A stretch of DNA of 64,000 nucleotides from an uncultured Desulfobulbaceae bacterium (GCA_947259115.1 CAMYKS010000020.1:1-64000), one strand, 5' to 3'. Positions 16,553 to 26,122 are shown, numbered from the stretch's first letter. Made by a program: numbers and translations. Notes: generated by a model from the sequence alone, not told the origin.

Positions 16553-18318
16553 TCAGGGATCATTTCAGGGTACTCGTGGTCAATCTTTCAAGCGGGCAGA
16601 AAAGCATTGCGGCCATCGATGGCCGGGATAAGGTCGCCGGCGGCAGCGGCCTGGCAGCCATGCTTTTTGAAAAATACGGTTTCCTTGACAGGCCCTGGAA
16701 TGATCCAAGACAGCCGCTCATCTTTGCCATCGGGCCGCTGACCGGATACTTTCCGCTCATGAGCAAGACGGTCTGCGCCTTCAAATCCCCCTACCACGAC
16801 CAGTACGCCGAAAGCCATGGCGGGGGCCGTTCGGCCATGTCCCTGCGTTTTGCCGACTTTGACGGACTGGTGATCACAGGCAGGGCGAAGTCGGGCTCTG
16901 CCCTCATAGTCGGCTCCCGGCATATAGAGATAAAAGACATTCATTACCTCTGGGGTACCGACCTGCACGTCGCGGGAAAGACCCTGCGGCGCATGTTTCC
17001 CGGCGCAGGGCACAGGACCATCCTCAGGATAGGCCCGGCAGGGGAACGCCAATCACCCATGGCCTGCATCACAGCTGACACTTACCGCCATTTCGGGCGG
17101 CTCGGCGGCGGTGGTGTTATGGGATCCAAGAATCTCAAGGCCATCATGGTCCACGGTGACGCCGCCTTCCCTCTCCCCGAGGGTGGCGAGTATGTAAAGG
17201 TCTTTGAAAAGGTCCATGCGGACATGACCTCCACCGGCATGATGAGCAAGTACCATAACCTCGGCACCCCCGGCAATGTTAAAGGGCTGAACGATATCAA
17301 GTCGCTGCCGATCAGGAACCTGCAGGCAACTGCAGATCCTGCGGTTGCGGGCATCACCGGTGAGCGCTTCGCCGAGGTCGCGCTCCTTAGAAATGCGGCC
17401 TGCGCAGGATGCCCCGTGGGCTGCATCCATATCGGCTTCCAGCGGGAACGATTCCAGGAGGAGAACCGTTATCTCTATCGCCAGATTGCCTATGATTTTG
17501 AGCTCATATTTGCCGTTGGCTCCATGCTTGGGATCATGGACTGCTTCGAGGTCCTGAAGCTCATCGATGTGGCCGAGAAGATGGGGCTTGACGTCATATC
17601 TCCCGGCGTTTCCCTGGCATGGGCAACAGAGGCCCTCGCCAAGGGTATTATCACAACAAAGGAAACCATCGTACCCCTTGCTTTCGGCAACTCCTCCGTT
17701 TACGCGGACGCGCTTCAGTACCTGGCATACGGCACGAACGAATTTTATCAGCTTCTGTCATCCGGCACCTTGAAGGCAGCTGAACGTTACGGGGGCGGTG
17801 ATTTTGCCTGCGTCCTCGGGCAGGAGATGGCTGGTTATGCCACCGGCAGGGCTTTTTTTGTTTCCCAGGCCCTGGGCCTGCGTCACTCCCACCTTGATGC
17901 CGGGGGCTATTCCTATGACCAGAAGCACACCGGCGATAATGTGGAGGATGTAGTGAAATTCCTGGTCGAGGATGAAAAGAAAAGGTGCTTTATCACCTCC
18001 ATGGTGGCATGCCTGTTTGCACGCGGTGTATACAGGGATGAAGTGCTTGGCAACTGCCTGAAGAGCATAGGTTATGGTGGGCTGGCAGACAATATGGACA
18101 GCGTGGCAGGGGAGATCCAGCGGCTGCGGTGGAGGATGCGCGTCGGCTCAGGGTTCAGGCCGGAGAACGTATCCATCCCCAAACGGTTCAGCGAGGTAAC
18201 GAACCGGAGAGGCCCGGTTGACCGAGATTCCCTCGAAGCACTGAAAGCGGCCTACGGAAAACGCATTCTTGAGCTGGCAAAAGACTCTGGGACGGAGGAA
18301 GGAACAGCAGCCCCTTAA
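16549..18318 (+). CDS. aor: aldehyde ferredoxin oxidoreductase (tungstopterin enzyme)
   Basis: 589 aa, normal for the AOR family. Oxidises aldehydes to carboxylic acids (or reduces acids) with ferredoxin-type carriers, in the cytoplasm. N-terminal pterin-binding domain: GGSGLAAMLFEKYG (31-44), AESHGGGRSAMSLRFADFDGLVITG and GRLGGGGVMGSKNLKAIMVHG. Iron-sulfur ligands are C285, C288 and C292 (CAGCPVGC), with a fourth probably C488 (MVACLFARG). Coupled to the ferredoxin-like gene before it. Which family branch (AOR, FOR, GAPOR or acyl-CoA-linked BamB) cannot be decided by eye. The pairing with one polyferredoxin favours a simple AOR. Confidence 0.93.
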   Translation: MIRDHFRVLVVNLSSGQKSIAAIDGRDKVAGGSGLAAMLFEKYGFLDRPWNDPRQPLIFAIGPLTGYFPLMSKTVCAFKSPYHDQYAESHGGGRSAMSLRFADFDGLVITGRAKSGSALIVGSRHIEIKDIHYLWGTDLHVAGKTLRRMFPGAGHRTILRIGPAGERQSPMACITADTYRHFGRLGGGGVMGSKNLKAIMVHGDAAFPLPEGGEYVKVFEKVHADMTSTGMMSKYHNLGTPGNVKGLNDIKSLPIRNLQATADPAVAGITGERFAEVALLRNAACAGCPVGCIHIGFQRERFQEENRYLYRQIAYDFELIFAVGSMLGIMDCFEVLKLIDVAEKMGLDVISPGVSLAWATEALAKGIITTKETIVPLAFGNSSVYADALQYLAYGTNEFYQLLSSGTLKAAERYGGGDFACVLGQEMAGYATGRAFFVSQALGLRHSHLDAGGYSYDQKHTGDNVEDVVKFLVEDEKKRCFITSMVACLFARGVYRDEVLGNCLKSIGYGGLADNMDSVAGEIQRLRWRMRVGSGFRPENVSIPKRFSEVTNRRGPVDRDSLEALKAAYGKRILELAKDSGTEEGTAAP

Positions 18319-18545
18319 ATGTGTTGGTCATATTTGGTCATATAAGGAGCCTATGCCTGTTCACAATGAGAATAAGTGAGTACTTTTGACCTGCCTGAGT
18401 TTACAGGTTTGCTGGAGCGTTTTTTTTAAAAAATATAGTCCAAATTGGTTGCATAATGAATTGTTTTGAGTATAAATATCAGGTTATAAATCTTTGTTTA
18501 AAAAAACCACCACTCAATACAGGTCATGAAGGAGGAGGGAGCGTT

Positions 18546-19793
18546 ATGTCGCACTGGTTGGGAAGTGTTTTTCTGCACAGGCGTTTAGCTGTTCTTTTCG
18601 CAGTCTGCCCGATCCTTGTTTTTTTGCCTTTCACTACAGCCATAGCCGGTGGCCTCTATCTCAATGAATTCGGCACCTCGTCCATGGGTACGGCCGGGGC
18701 CGGCAGTGCGGCCTATGCCAATGACGCCTCCACTGCCTTTCATAACCCGGCCGGCATGACCAGGATTGAGGGGAGGCAGCTCGGCGGTGCCGCCGGCCTT
18801 ATAGTGGGTGAAGTGCAGTTTGACCCTGATTCGGATACACCCGTAGATGGCGGTGATGGCGGTGATGCCTTGGGACTGGCCCCGATAGTGGGCTCCCATT
18901 ATGTGCACTCTGTGTCGGATAAATTCAAGCTCGGCATGAATGTCGGTGCGATCACCGGCGCCGCGCTTGATTATAACAATGACTGGGCCGGCCGCTATTT
19001 GAACCAGGAGGTTTCACTGTTGTCGGTCAGCTTTATACCGGCCGCTGCCTATCGGATCAATGAGAAGTTCTCGGTCGGCGGCAGCGTCAATATTACCTAC
19101 GCCACGCTTGATTATGATATTGCCATTCCGCATCCCCTGCCGGGACAGCCCGATGGCAAGGCCAAGGTTGAAGATGCCGATGACTGGGATGTGGGTTTCA
19201 ACCTGGGCCTGCTTTTCGAACTGAACGAGGATACCAGACTCGGTGTCATCTACTTTTCAGGGATTGAGCCGACTTTTGATGGTGACGTTAAAATCAATCC
19301 AGTCGATCTTAAGGCCAATGCGTCTCTTGAGTTCAATTTCCCGCCAATGGTGCGCGGCTCCATCTACCATAAACTGAACCGGGAATTCGCGCTCCTGGGC
19401 ACGGTCGGCTGGGAGAAGTGGAGTGATTTTGATGAGATACCAATTTCAGTTGGTGAAAATATTGAAGGAGCAATCCCGACCAAATGGGATGATACCTGGC
19501 ATGTTTCAGGCGGCATCCACTACATGCCCAATGAGAAATGGATGTTCATGACCGGTTTTGCCTATGATACGAGCCCGGCGGACAAAGCGGACCGCACCCC
19601 GGACCTGCCGGTGGACCGTCAGGTGCGGCTGGCACTCGGCACCCAGTACCACTGGAAGGAAAATATTGATCTGGGAGCCGCTGTTGTTTATGCCGACATG
19701 GGAGATTCAAGTATAAAGAACGATAAGCTGGTAGGCGACTATAGCAAAAATGACCTGCTTATGATCGCCTTTAATTTTAACTGGAAACTGTAA
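18546..19793 (+). CDS. OmpP1/FadL/TodX-family outer-membrane transporter
   Basis: About 415 aa. The start was placed at the ATG at 18546 because GGAGGAGGGA lies just upstream and a signal peptide follows at once (LFAVCPILVFLPFTTAIAGG). The mature N-terminus GLYLNEFGTSSMGTAGAGSA and NDASTAFHNPAGMT is the diagnostic FadL hatch region, including the NPA motif. A 14-strand barrel ends in NWKL. These proteins take up long-chain fatty acids or hydrocarbons across the outer membrane. It begins a run of envelope and lipid genes. Confidence 0.94.
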   Translation: MSHWLGSVFLHRRLAVLFAVCPILVFLPFTTAIAGGLYLNEFGTSSMGTAGAGSAAYANDASTAFHNPAGMTRIEGRQLGGAAGLIVGEVQFDPDSDTPVDGGDGGDALGLAPIVGSHYVHSVSDKFKLGMNVGAITGAALDYNNDWAGRYLNQEVSLLSVSFIPAAAYRINEKFSVGGSVNITYATLDYDIAIPHPLPGQPDGKAKVEDADDWDVGFNLGLLFELNEDTRLGVIYFSGIEPTFDGDVKINPVDLKANASLEFNFPPMVRGSIYHKLNREFALLGTVGWEKWSDFDEIPISVGENIEGAIPTKWDDTWHVSGGIHYMPNEKWMFMTGFAYDTSPADKADRTPDLPVDRQVRLALGTQYHWKENIDLGAAVVYADMGDSSIKNDKLVGDYSKNDLLMIAFNFNWKL

Positions 19794-19820
19794 GTGGTTT
19801 ATTCGTTAACGATAGAAAAA

Positions 19821-19917
19821 ACTGGATCGGAGTCTCCCTCCGGTAGCTTGCCTCCCGCTTTCGCGGGGATGACGAACCATAAAACATTGTCACTCCGGCG
19901 CAGGCGGGAGTCCAGAT
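19821..19917. repeat. CTGGA-ended GC palindromic element, copy A
   Basis: CTGGATCGGAGTC at one end and GGGAGTCCAG at the other. Inside are CCTCCCGCTTTCGCGGGGATGAC and its partner GTCACTCCGGCGCAGGCGGGAG. Related elements at 31018-31088 and 38540-38662 share the CCCGC...GCGGG arms. Confidence 0.65.
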
Positions 19918-19992
19918 AACTTAAAGTTAATAATAATCTATAACCTCTTTAATAAAAAGTAATCTGTTTGGATTTCATCTTGAAGATTGAGA

Positions 19993-21444
19993 ATGAGTAA
20001 GTCAAAAAAACTGCAGCTGACCGGCAAAATTATCCTGTTAATCATGTGCCTGTTTCTATTAGGCGCCTGTGCAACTGTGCATCCAAATCCGAAACTCGAA
20101 GAGGAGCTGGATCTCGCCGATTTTATCGCCAGGAAGCTTAATCCGCCCAGCCGGTCTGATGAAGTATTTTTTGTCATGACCCTGTCAGGCGGCGGCACCC
20201 GTGCCGCAGCTTTAGCCTACGGGGTCATGGAGGCGCTCAACCAGGTGGAGATACCGACTGTCTCTCCGCAAAACAATACTTCGGCAATAGATGCTGCAGA
20301 CCACACATTGCTTAAAGAGATAGATATCATTTCCTCGGTATCAGGCGGCAGTTTCACCTCAGCCTATTACGGGCTTCATGGAGACCGGCTGTTTGAGGAC
20401 TTCAAGGACCGGTTCCTCTACAGGAATGTCCAGTCTGCTGTGTTCTGGAGGATATTCAACCCGATTAACTGGGGCAAGTTCCTGACAACGGGCTACGGCC
20501 GCAGCAATATGGCGGCCGACTACTATGATAAGATCCTGTTTGACCACGCCACGTTTGGGGATTTTCTCAGCACTGGCGGCCCAATGTTGTTGATCCAGGC
20601 AACCGACATCATTGACGGCTTTAATTTTACCTTTACTCCGTACTTTTTCACATTGATCTGCTCCGATTTGCGGGGAATCCCGGTGTCCTTTGCAGTCACT
20701 GCCTCATCCTCCTTTCCGGGCGCCTTTAACGGCTTGTCTCTGCATAATTATGGCGGTTCCTGTGGTAATGAAGCAGAGCCCTGGGTTTATGAGGCCATTG
20801 CAAAAAATGATCCGCTTGACAATTCCTACCAGCTTGCCCGGCGGGAACTTGCCTACCGGAACAGCGAGACAAAAAAATATGTGCATCTCTATGACGGCGG
20901 CGTCAGCGACAACCTTGGCCTGCGCAGTCCATTTACTGCCTTATTACAACTGGGCAAGCAGGACAAGTTTGCAGAATTAGGTCTGGCTAATACGAAAAAA
21001 GTCATTTTCATTATTGTCAATGCGCAGATCTCCAAGTCCAGGGATAATATAATCCTAAGTCATCTGCCCAATACACCGCGGACCGGCAGATCACTGGGTG
21101 CAGCTATGACGACGATCATGAACAGCGGCAACTTTGATACGCTTTTTATGTTCAAGGAATATTTAATGCGGGCTCAGGAGACTGGCACGGCAGCTGAAGT
21201 ATATGCCATCCACCTGGCTTTTGAGAATCTGGAGGACCCGGATGAGCGGCATTTCTTCGAGAATGTCTCAACTGCACTTGCCTTGCCCGAGGAGACGGTG
21301 GAGAAGCTTATTGAAGTAGGCGGCCGGTTGTTGTATAAGAATAATGAATTCCAGCGGCTGGTTAAGGACTTGGGTGGGACTATTCCGGATAGACTGACAA
21401 TTACCGGAGAGACAGACAGTGATTTATCGGAAATAATGAGATAG
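19993..21444 (+). CDS. patatin-like phospholipase, predicted lipoprotein
   Basis: 483 aa. Lipoprotein signal with lipobox LLGAC (Cys near residue 26). The patatin fold shows SGGGTRAAALAYGVMEAL (oxyanion-hole glycine loop), VSSVSGGSFTSAYYGLHG (nucleophile serine elbow) and YDGGVSDNLGLRSP (catalytic DGG aspartate). Likely a periplasmic-face phospholipase A or lipid acyl hydrolase. It is followed closely by an alpha/beta hydrolase, MlaA and a glycine-zipper protein on the same strand, suggesting a lipid-turnover operon. An in-frame TTG lies 6 nt upstream of the ATG used here. Confidence 0.9.
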   Translation: MSKSKKLQLTGKIILLIMCLFLLGACATVHPNPKLEEELDLADFIARKLNPPSRSDEVFFVMTLSGGGTRAAALAYGVMEALNQVEIPTVSPQNNTSAIDAADHTLLKEIDIISSVSGGSFTSAYYGLHGDRLFEDFKDRFLYRNVQSAVFWRIFNPINWGKFLTTGYGRSNMAADYYDKILFDHATFGDFLSTGGPMLLIQATDIIDGFNFTFTPYFFTLICSDLRGIPVSFAVTASSSFPGAFNGLSLHNYGGSCGNEAEPWVYEAIAKNDPLDNSYQLARRELAYRNSETKKYVHLYDGGVSDNLGLRSPFTALLQLGKQDKFAELGLANTKKVIFIIVNAQISKSRDNIILSHLPNTPRTGRSLGAAMTTIMNSGNFDTLFMFKEYLMRAQETGTAAEVYAIHLAFENLEDPDERHFFENVSTALALPEETVEKLIEVGGRLLYKNNEFQRLVKDLGGTIPDRLTITGETDSDLSEIMR

Positions 21445-21478
21445 GAGTTTTTTGAATAACCAAACAGGAGGAAGCGAG

Positions 21479-22774
21479 ATGAGAAGATTTTTTTTAAGTG
21501 TGCTGGTTATCAGTTTCATGCTGACGACCGCCTGTTGGGCTTCCAGCGGGACCTATGATTTCCCGCTGGACAACGGGCTGGCAGCGACTATTCTGGGCAC
21601 TCCGAAAGACTACAGGGCGGCTGTACCCGAGAAAATAAGGATGCAGCAGAAGAGACTGACCGTATTTCCGGACCGGGTTGTACCGGAGCTCTACTGGTAC
21701 CAGAAGGGGCTGGAGTACTTCATCGTTAAGCAGAGGGGGCCGGCACCGCTTATTTTCATGCTCGCCGGCACCGGGGCGAGCCATAATTCAGCCAAGAACC
21801 AGGCCATGGCCAGGGCCTTTTACCAGGCCGGCTTCCACGTGGTCAGCATCCCTTCCCCCACCCACCCGAATTTTATCGTCACCGCCTCATCCACCATGGT
21901 GCCGGGCAAGCTTGAAGATGATGCCAGGGATATTTACCGGGTTATGCAGATGATCATACAGAAGGCCGGCAATAGGCTGCAGGTGACGGACTACTACCTG
22001 ACCGGCTACAGCCTGGGCGGTACCCAGTCTGCCTATGTGAGCAAGCTTGACGAGGAGATGAAGGTTTTTTGCTTCAAGAAGGTACTGATGATCAACCCCT
22101 CGGTGAGCCTGTTTAATTCCGTAGAGATCATCGACGACATGCTGGAGAATAACATTCCTGGGGGAATACAAAACTTCCAGGCCTTCTGGAATGATATGTT
22201 CAAGAGGTTTTCCGATGCCTATGAAGCCTCCGACTCGGTGGTCTTCGGGCCGGAATTTCTCTACAAGGCTTATAAGAAAAGGGTCTTAGAGGAGGGACTT
22301 GAACCGGATAATACAATGATGTCAGCGCTCATCGGTTTTGCCTTCCGCATCTCTTCAATGAGTATGGTGTTCACCTCTGACGTCATGAGTAATTCAGGGG
22401 TCATCAAGCCCAGGAATTTGGAACTGTCCAGAAATGAAAGCATGAGCGATTATTCCAAGGTAACGGGCGGCATGCGGTTTATTAACTATTTCGACGAGAT
22501 ACTCTATCCCTATTACAAGGCCAGGGAGCCCGGGCTTTCGAGGCAGGAGATGCTTGATGGACTGGGCTTGAAGAATATTGAAAGCTATCTGCGCAACGCT
22601 ACAAAGATCAGTATGGTAACCAATGAGGATGACTTCATTCTTGCTCCTGGAGAGATCGATTTCCTGCGCCGGGTTTTTCAGGACAGGGGGACAGTCTTTC
22701 CCAAGGGTGGCCATTGCGGCAACATGGATTTTACACCCAATGTCGCAAACATGATCAATTACTTTACAAATTAA
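21479..22774 (+). CDS. secreted alpha/beta hydrolase-like protein
   Basis: 431 aa from the ATG at 21479, which has a textbook AGGAGG at 21466-21471; an upstream TTG frame is rejected. Signal peptide 1-22. PLIFMLAGTGASHNSAKNQ matches the oxyanion strand-loop of an alpha/beta hydrolase. YYLTGYSLGGTQSAYV supplies the GxSxG nucleophile elbow. A late GGHCGNMDF could carry the catalytic histidine. Probably a periplasmic esterase or lipase. It lies 34 bp after the patatin gene and 18 bp before mlaA, so the same transcript is likely. Substrate unknown. Confidence 0.8.
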   Translation: MRRFFLSVLVISFMLTTACWASSGTYDFPLDNGLAATILGTPKDYRAAVPEKIRMQQKRLTVFPDRVVPELYWYQKGLEYFIVKQRGPAPLIFMLAGTGASHNSAKNQAMARAFYQAGFHVVSIPSPTHPNFIVTASSTMVPGKLEDDARDIYRVMQMIIQKAGNRLQVTDYYLTGYSLGGTQSAYVSKLDEEMKVFCFKKVLMINPSVSLFNSVEIIDDMLENNIPGGIQNFQAFWNDMFKRFSDAYEASDSVVFGPEFLYKAYKKRVLEEGLEPDNTMMSALIGFAFRISSMSMVFTSDVMSNSGVIKPRNLELSRNESMSDYSKVTGGMRFINYFDEILYPYYKAREPGLSRQEMLDGLGLKNIESYLRNATKISMVTNEDDFILAPGEIDFLRRVFQDRGTVFPKGGHCGNMDFTPNVANMINYFTN

Positions 22775-22792
22775 CGAGAAAGGACAGGAGCA

Positions 22793-23590
22793 ATGAAAAT
22801 GCACAGATATATATATTCGACACTGCAGGTACTGATTCTGGTTGTTCTTGCTTTTATGTTCACCGGCTGCGGCTCCAAGCAGGCAACCACTGATCTTCAA
22901 GTAGAACCAGCCACGCGGCAATTTAACCCGGAAGAAAGAGAATATGTCCTGGACAAGGTATATGACCCGCTTGAAGGGTTCAACCGACGGATGTACAGGT
23001 TCAATTACCATTTTGACCGCTTTATTTTCCTGCCCATAGTAAAGGCATACTCTTTCATCCTGCCTGATTTTGCAGAAGACGGCGTGTCCAACTTCTTCAA
23101 CAACGTGCGGGAGATAAAAAACTTTTACAACAGCGTTCTGCAGTGGCAGGGCGAGTCATCGGTGAATACCGTTGCCCGCTTCGGCATCAACACCACCATA
23201 GGCATTCTCGGCGTCTGGGATCCGGCAACCAGGATGGGCATACAAAGGCATCCCGAGGATTTCGGCCAGACCCTGGGTCACTGGGGAGTGGGCAATGGTC
23301 CGTTTATAGTGTGGCCGATCTTCGGGCCCTCTAACCTGCGTGATACAGCCGGGCTGGTCACCGATGCCATTGTCATGGACGCGATCATCTACGACGGTAT
23401 CCTGGATGATGGGATGGGATACTCATCTAACACCAGGGATCAGGTTAAGCTCTACGCCACAATCTTCAATGCCATTGACACACGGCACCGCACCGGTTTC
23501 CGCTATCACGGTTCCGGGTCGCCGTTTGAGTATGAGCTGATCAAGCTGTTTTATACTGAGAAGCGTAATCTGGATATCAATAAACATTAA
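22793..23590 (+). CDS. mlaA: MlaA (VacJ) family outer-membrane lipoprotein
   Basis: 265 aa. Lipobox FTGC near residue 25. The family core is clear: YDPLEGFNRRMYRFNYHFDR, NFFNNVREIKNFYNSVLQ, RFGINTTIGILGVWDPA and EDFGQTLGHWGVGNGPFIVWP. In E. coli MlaA takes mislocalised phospholipids out of the outer leaflet and passes them to the Mla ABC system. No mlaBCDEF genes are in this window. Here it sits with phospholipase-type enzymes, which fits lipid-asymmetry control by two routes. Confidence 0.96.
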   Translation: MKMHRYIYSTLQVLILVVLAFMFTGCGSKQATTDLQVEPATRQFNPEEREYVLDKVYDPLEGFNRRMYRFNYHFDRFIFLPIVKAYSFILPDFAEDGVSNFFNNVREIKNFYNSVLQWQGESSVNTVARFGINTTIGILGVWDPATRMGIQRHPEDFGQTLGHWGVGNGPFIVWPIFGPSNLRDTAGLVTDAIVMDAIIYDGILDDGMGYSSNTRDQVKLYATIFNAIDTRHRTGFRYHGSGSPFEYELIKLFYTEKRNLDINKH

Positions 23591-23617
23591 GACAGTGATG
23601 TGTTGAGGAGGCAAACC

Positions 23618-24109
23618 ATGAAGAGTGTAAAGATCGTGCTTGTTTGTTGTGCGCTGGCGTTGCTGGTTCCACTTGTCGCCCAGGCGCAGGACCCTATTGT
23701 CTATCCAAGCAAGGGCCAGTCCAACGAGCAGATGGAAAAGGATAAGTTTGAATGCTATAACTGGGCCAAGCAGCAGTCCGGTTTTGATCCCATGCAGGTA
23801 CCCACCGCTACATCCGCCCCACCGCCGCAACAGTCCGAGGGGCCGGGAGTTGTTGGTGGTGCTGCCCGCGGCGGGTTGGGCGGCCTGGCGATCGGTGCCA
23901 TCGCCGGTGATGCGGGCAAGGGCGCAGCCATAGGTGCTGCTGCCGGCGGTCTGTTCGGCGGCATGAAGAGCAATAGCAGCCGCAGTCAAAATGAGCAGCA
24001 GCAGCAGCAGTGGGCCAATCAGCAGACGGCCAATTATGCAAACCAGCGCAATAACTACAACCGTGCCTACGGCGCCTGTCTTGGGGGCCGGGGTTACACG
24101 GTAAACTAA
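23618..24109 (+). CDS. glycine-zipper domain protein, secreted
   Basis: 163 aa from the ATG at 23618, preceded by GAGGAGG. Signal peptide (ends AQA, about residue 23). A Pro-rich linker is followed by a glycine-zipper membrane segment (GGAARGGLGGLAIGAIAGDAG, then GAAIGAAAGGLFGG) and a Gln/Asn-rich tail with AYGACLGGRGYTVN. Two cysteines (ECYNW and GACLGG) may pair. Such proteins associate with the outer membrane; role unknown. Cotranscribed with mlaA (27 bp gap). Confidence 0.8.
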   Translation: MKSVKIVLVCCALALLVPLVAQAQDPIVYPSKGQSNEQMEKDKFECYNWAKQQSGFDPMQVPTATSAPPPQQSEGPGVVGGAARGGLGGLAIGAIAGDAGKGAAIGAAAGGLFGGMKSNSSRSQNEQQQQQWANQQTANYANQRNNYNRAYGACLGGRGYTVN

Positions 24110-24123
24110 AGGGAGGGAGTACC

Positions 24124-24573
24124 ATGAAAAGCACAAGCAAAATGCGGACTGGAATGTGCGGCCTTGTAATGCTTTTGATATGCGCCGTTCCCTATACAGT
24201 TGTTGCCGGTTCCTTTGACGGTTCAAAAACCCTGCTCTGCGCACCGCAGAGTGCGGTGGAATGCGGGCCGGACGGCGGTTGCCAACAGGTCAGCCCGACC
24301 AGTGTCAACCTGCCTGATTTTTTCCAGATTAACTTCAAGGAAAAAATTATCACCAGGGTCAGCGGCAGTGAAAAACACCAGGGCAGCAAGATTGATAATA
24401 TGGAAGTCCTGGACAGCAAGCTGGTCCTGCAGGGCGCTGACGACGGCATTGAAAATGTGCGGGACGGCATTGCCTGGTCCATGACCATAGCCCAGGACAC
24501 CGGCAAACTGGTGGCCAGTGCGTCCGGCGACGGTGAGGCCTTTGTTATTTTCGGGGCCTGTACGGAGAGGTGA
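24124..24573 (+). CDS. secreted protein of unknown function
   Basis: 149 aa, 14 bp after the glycine-zipper gene with GGGAGGGAG before the ATG. Signal peptide ends near VVAGS (residue 29). The mature part is a small beta-rich domain with four cysteines (LLCAP, VECGP, GGCQQ, FGACTE). I do not recognise a family. Position suggests the last gene of the patatin-hydrolase-mlaA operon. Confidence 0.75.
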   Translation: MKSTSKMRTGMCGLVMLLICAVPYTVVAGSFDGSKTLLCAPQSAVECGPDGGCQQVSPTSVNLPDFFQINFKEKIITRVSGSEKHQGSKIDNMEVLDSKLVLQGADDGIENVRDGIAWSMTIAQDTGKLVASASGDGEAFVIFGACTER

Positions 24574-24800
24574 GGACAAGGGTCCAAGGGGTCAAGGTTT
24601 CTAGGGTTCAAGGGTAAAAGATTTCGCCCAAAAGGCTCTAAAGGCACAAGGTTAAAGGAGAAAGGTTAAAAAATAAAAATAAGCGGTATAGGCGTGGTGT
24701 GAAGTTTGCGGAAAATATTTTAAAAAGCCCCCTTATTTATAATACCTCGCACCGAATACCTTAATGGGCCTATTATAATGAACCCATAAAAAGTTAAAAA
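24574..24800. repeat. CAAGGG-type repeats and AT-rich spacer
   Basis: Right after the previous stop lie AAGGGTCCAAGGGGTCAAGG, TTCTAGGGTTCAAGGG and looser copies (GGCACAAGGTTAAAGG), the same repeat as at 7537 and 42500. No gene follows until 24884. Confidence 0.6.
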
Positions 24801-24830
24801 ATGTCCGGTCAATTTGGCCGGGCATTTTTG
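24801..24830 (+). terminator. intrinsic terminator
   Basis: ATGTCCGG (24801-24808) pairs with CCGGGCAT (24818-24825, one G-T), followed by a T-tract. It lies 230 bp after the patatin operon and 55 bp before the MipA gene, so it separates the two units. Confidence 0.75.
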
Positions 24831-24883
24831 TTTTACATTATATATCAGGCAGCAGTTATTAAACTATAAATGGAGGGAGTCGC

Positions 24884-25720
24884 ATGGAGAAAAAAGTATT
24901 CGCGAAATTTGGGTTTGGTTTTGCAATAGCATTGATATTGGTTCTCTTCTGCTCTGCAGGTCTTTCACTGGCAGGGGGAGGAGTGGACTATGGGGACGTG
25001 CAATCAACGTCCCCGGAGAGTGGCAAAAGAGTCACCGTTGGCGCCGGTGTGGCAGTGGTTCCCGACTATGAAGGATCGGATGACTACGAGGCCTTTCCGC
25101 TGCTCCATTTCAGGATGGCATGGGCCAACGGCAGGTACGTTGATTTTACCGGCAACCGGGTAAAGTACAACATCATGGCAGACAGCAACTGGTCCATTGG
25201 CCCAATGGCCCGTTATCGCGCTAAACGGGATGATGATGTAGAGGAAGATGCCGTGGCCGATATGGAAGAGGTCGACGCAGCTATAGAGCTTGGTGGATTC
25301 GTGGCATACAATTTTGGTGAGAATTTTGAGATTGGCGCTGACCTGGTCCAGGATGTGGCGGACGGTCATGACGGGTATCTGCTTGGTTTTCATGTGGGCT
25401 ACAAGATCCAAATGGATAAGATGATGATCGGCCTGAAGGCTTTTACCACCTTTGTGAATAATGACTATATGGAAGCCTATTTTTCGGTTAACGGAAATAA
25501 CGTCGGCAACAGTTCACTTGATTATTACGATGCCGATGATGGCTTCAAGGATATTGGCATAACCTGTGTGCTCAGTTATCAGATTAACGAAAGTTGGGGA
25601 GCCACCGGGGTGCTGGGATATACCAGACTGATCGGCGACGCCGAAGACAGCCCTTTAGTTGAAGATGTCGGTGATGCCAATCAGCTTCTGGGTGGCATTA
25701 TGGGCACCTACCGGTTTTAG
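24884..25720 (+). CDS. MipA/OmpV family outer-membrane protein
   Basis: 278 aa. Signal peptide (ends SLAGG). The mature start VGAGVAVVPDYEGSDDYEAFPLLHFRMAW is the hallmark of MipA/OmpV (xPxYxGSxxY). The end DSPLVEDVGDANQLLGGIMGTYRF has the usual SPLV...G...Q tail and a C-terminal Phe for barrel insertion. Members act as MltA-interacting scaffold proteins or as uncharacterised porins. Strong GGAGGGAG before the ATG. Confidence 0.93.
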   Translation: MEKKVFAKFGFGFAIALILVLFCSAGLSLAGGGVDYGDVQSTSPESGKRVTVGAGVAVVPDYEGSDDYEAFPLLHFRMAWANGRYVDFTGNRVKYNIMADSNWSIGPMARYRAKRDDDVEEDAVADMEEVDAAIELGGFVAYNFGENFEIGADLVQDVADGHDGYLLGFHVGYKIQMDKMMIGLKAFTTFVNNDYMEAYFSVNGNNVGNSSLDYYDADDGFKDIGITCVLSYQINESWGATGVLGYTRLIGDAEDSPLVEDVGDANQLLGGIMGTYRF

Positions 25721-25818
25721 CTCACAAGCCGAGAATAACGCAACGACATCGTCTCAGGGAACAGTTACAAGTTTTTTATCAATCAGGATGACAGCAATAT
25801 AAAATCACTTAATATATT

Positions 25819-26011
25819 TTAGCCGCAGACACACGCGGACAAAAGCGGACAAAAAACTAATATCTAATCCGCTGATCGACATGATCAGCGGATTGACTTC
25901 AGCCTCCGGCGATTATGTTTTGCATCCTTATACCGCGTAGCGGTGACACTTTGTATTCGGCCAGGTCGGCCGAATACATGTCTGCAGTTGTCTGCGTGTG
26001 TCTGCGGCTAA
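25819..26011. mobile_element. MITE-like symmetric palindromic element
   Basis: Terminal inverted repeats of 33 bp (25819-25851 and 25979-26011, about 4 mismatches) begin TTAGCCGCAGACACACGC. Inside are two perfect hairpins: AATCCGCTGATC/GATCAGCGGATT (25866-25894, 12 bp) and GTATTCGGCC/GGCCGAATAC (25953-25977, 10 bp). No coding capacity. It looks like a non-autonomous element or a large cruciform. Confidence 0.6.
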
Positions 26012-26122
26012 TTAAAAAGATTTCAGCTCCTTTCTTCACTGAAACATCATTGACAGCATTACAAACAATCAATAGTATCTTGGTATACAAACGATACTTT
26101 GCAGAATATAAAACGGGGACAG

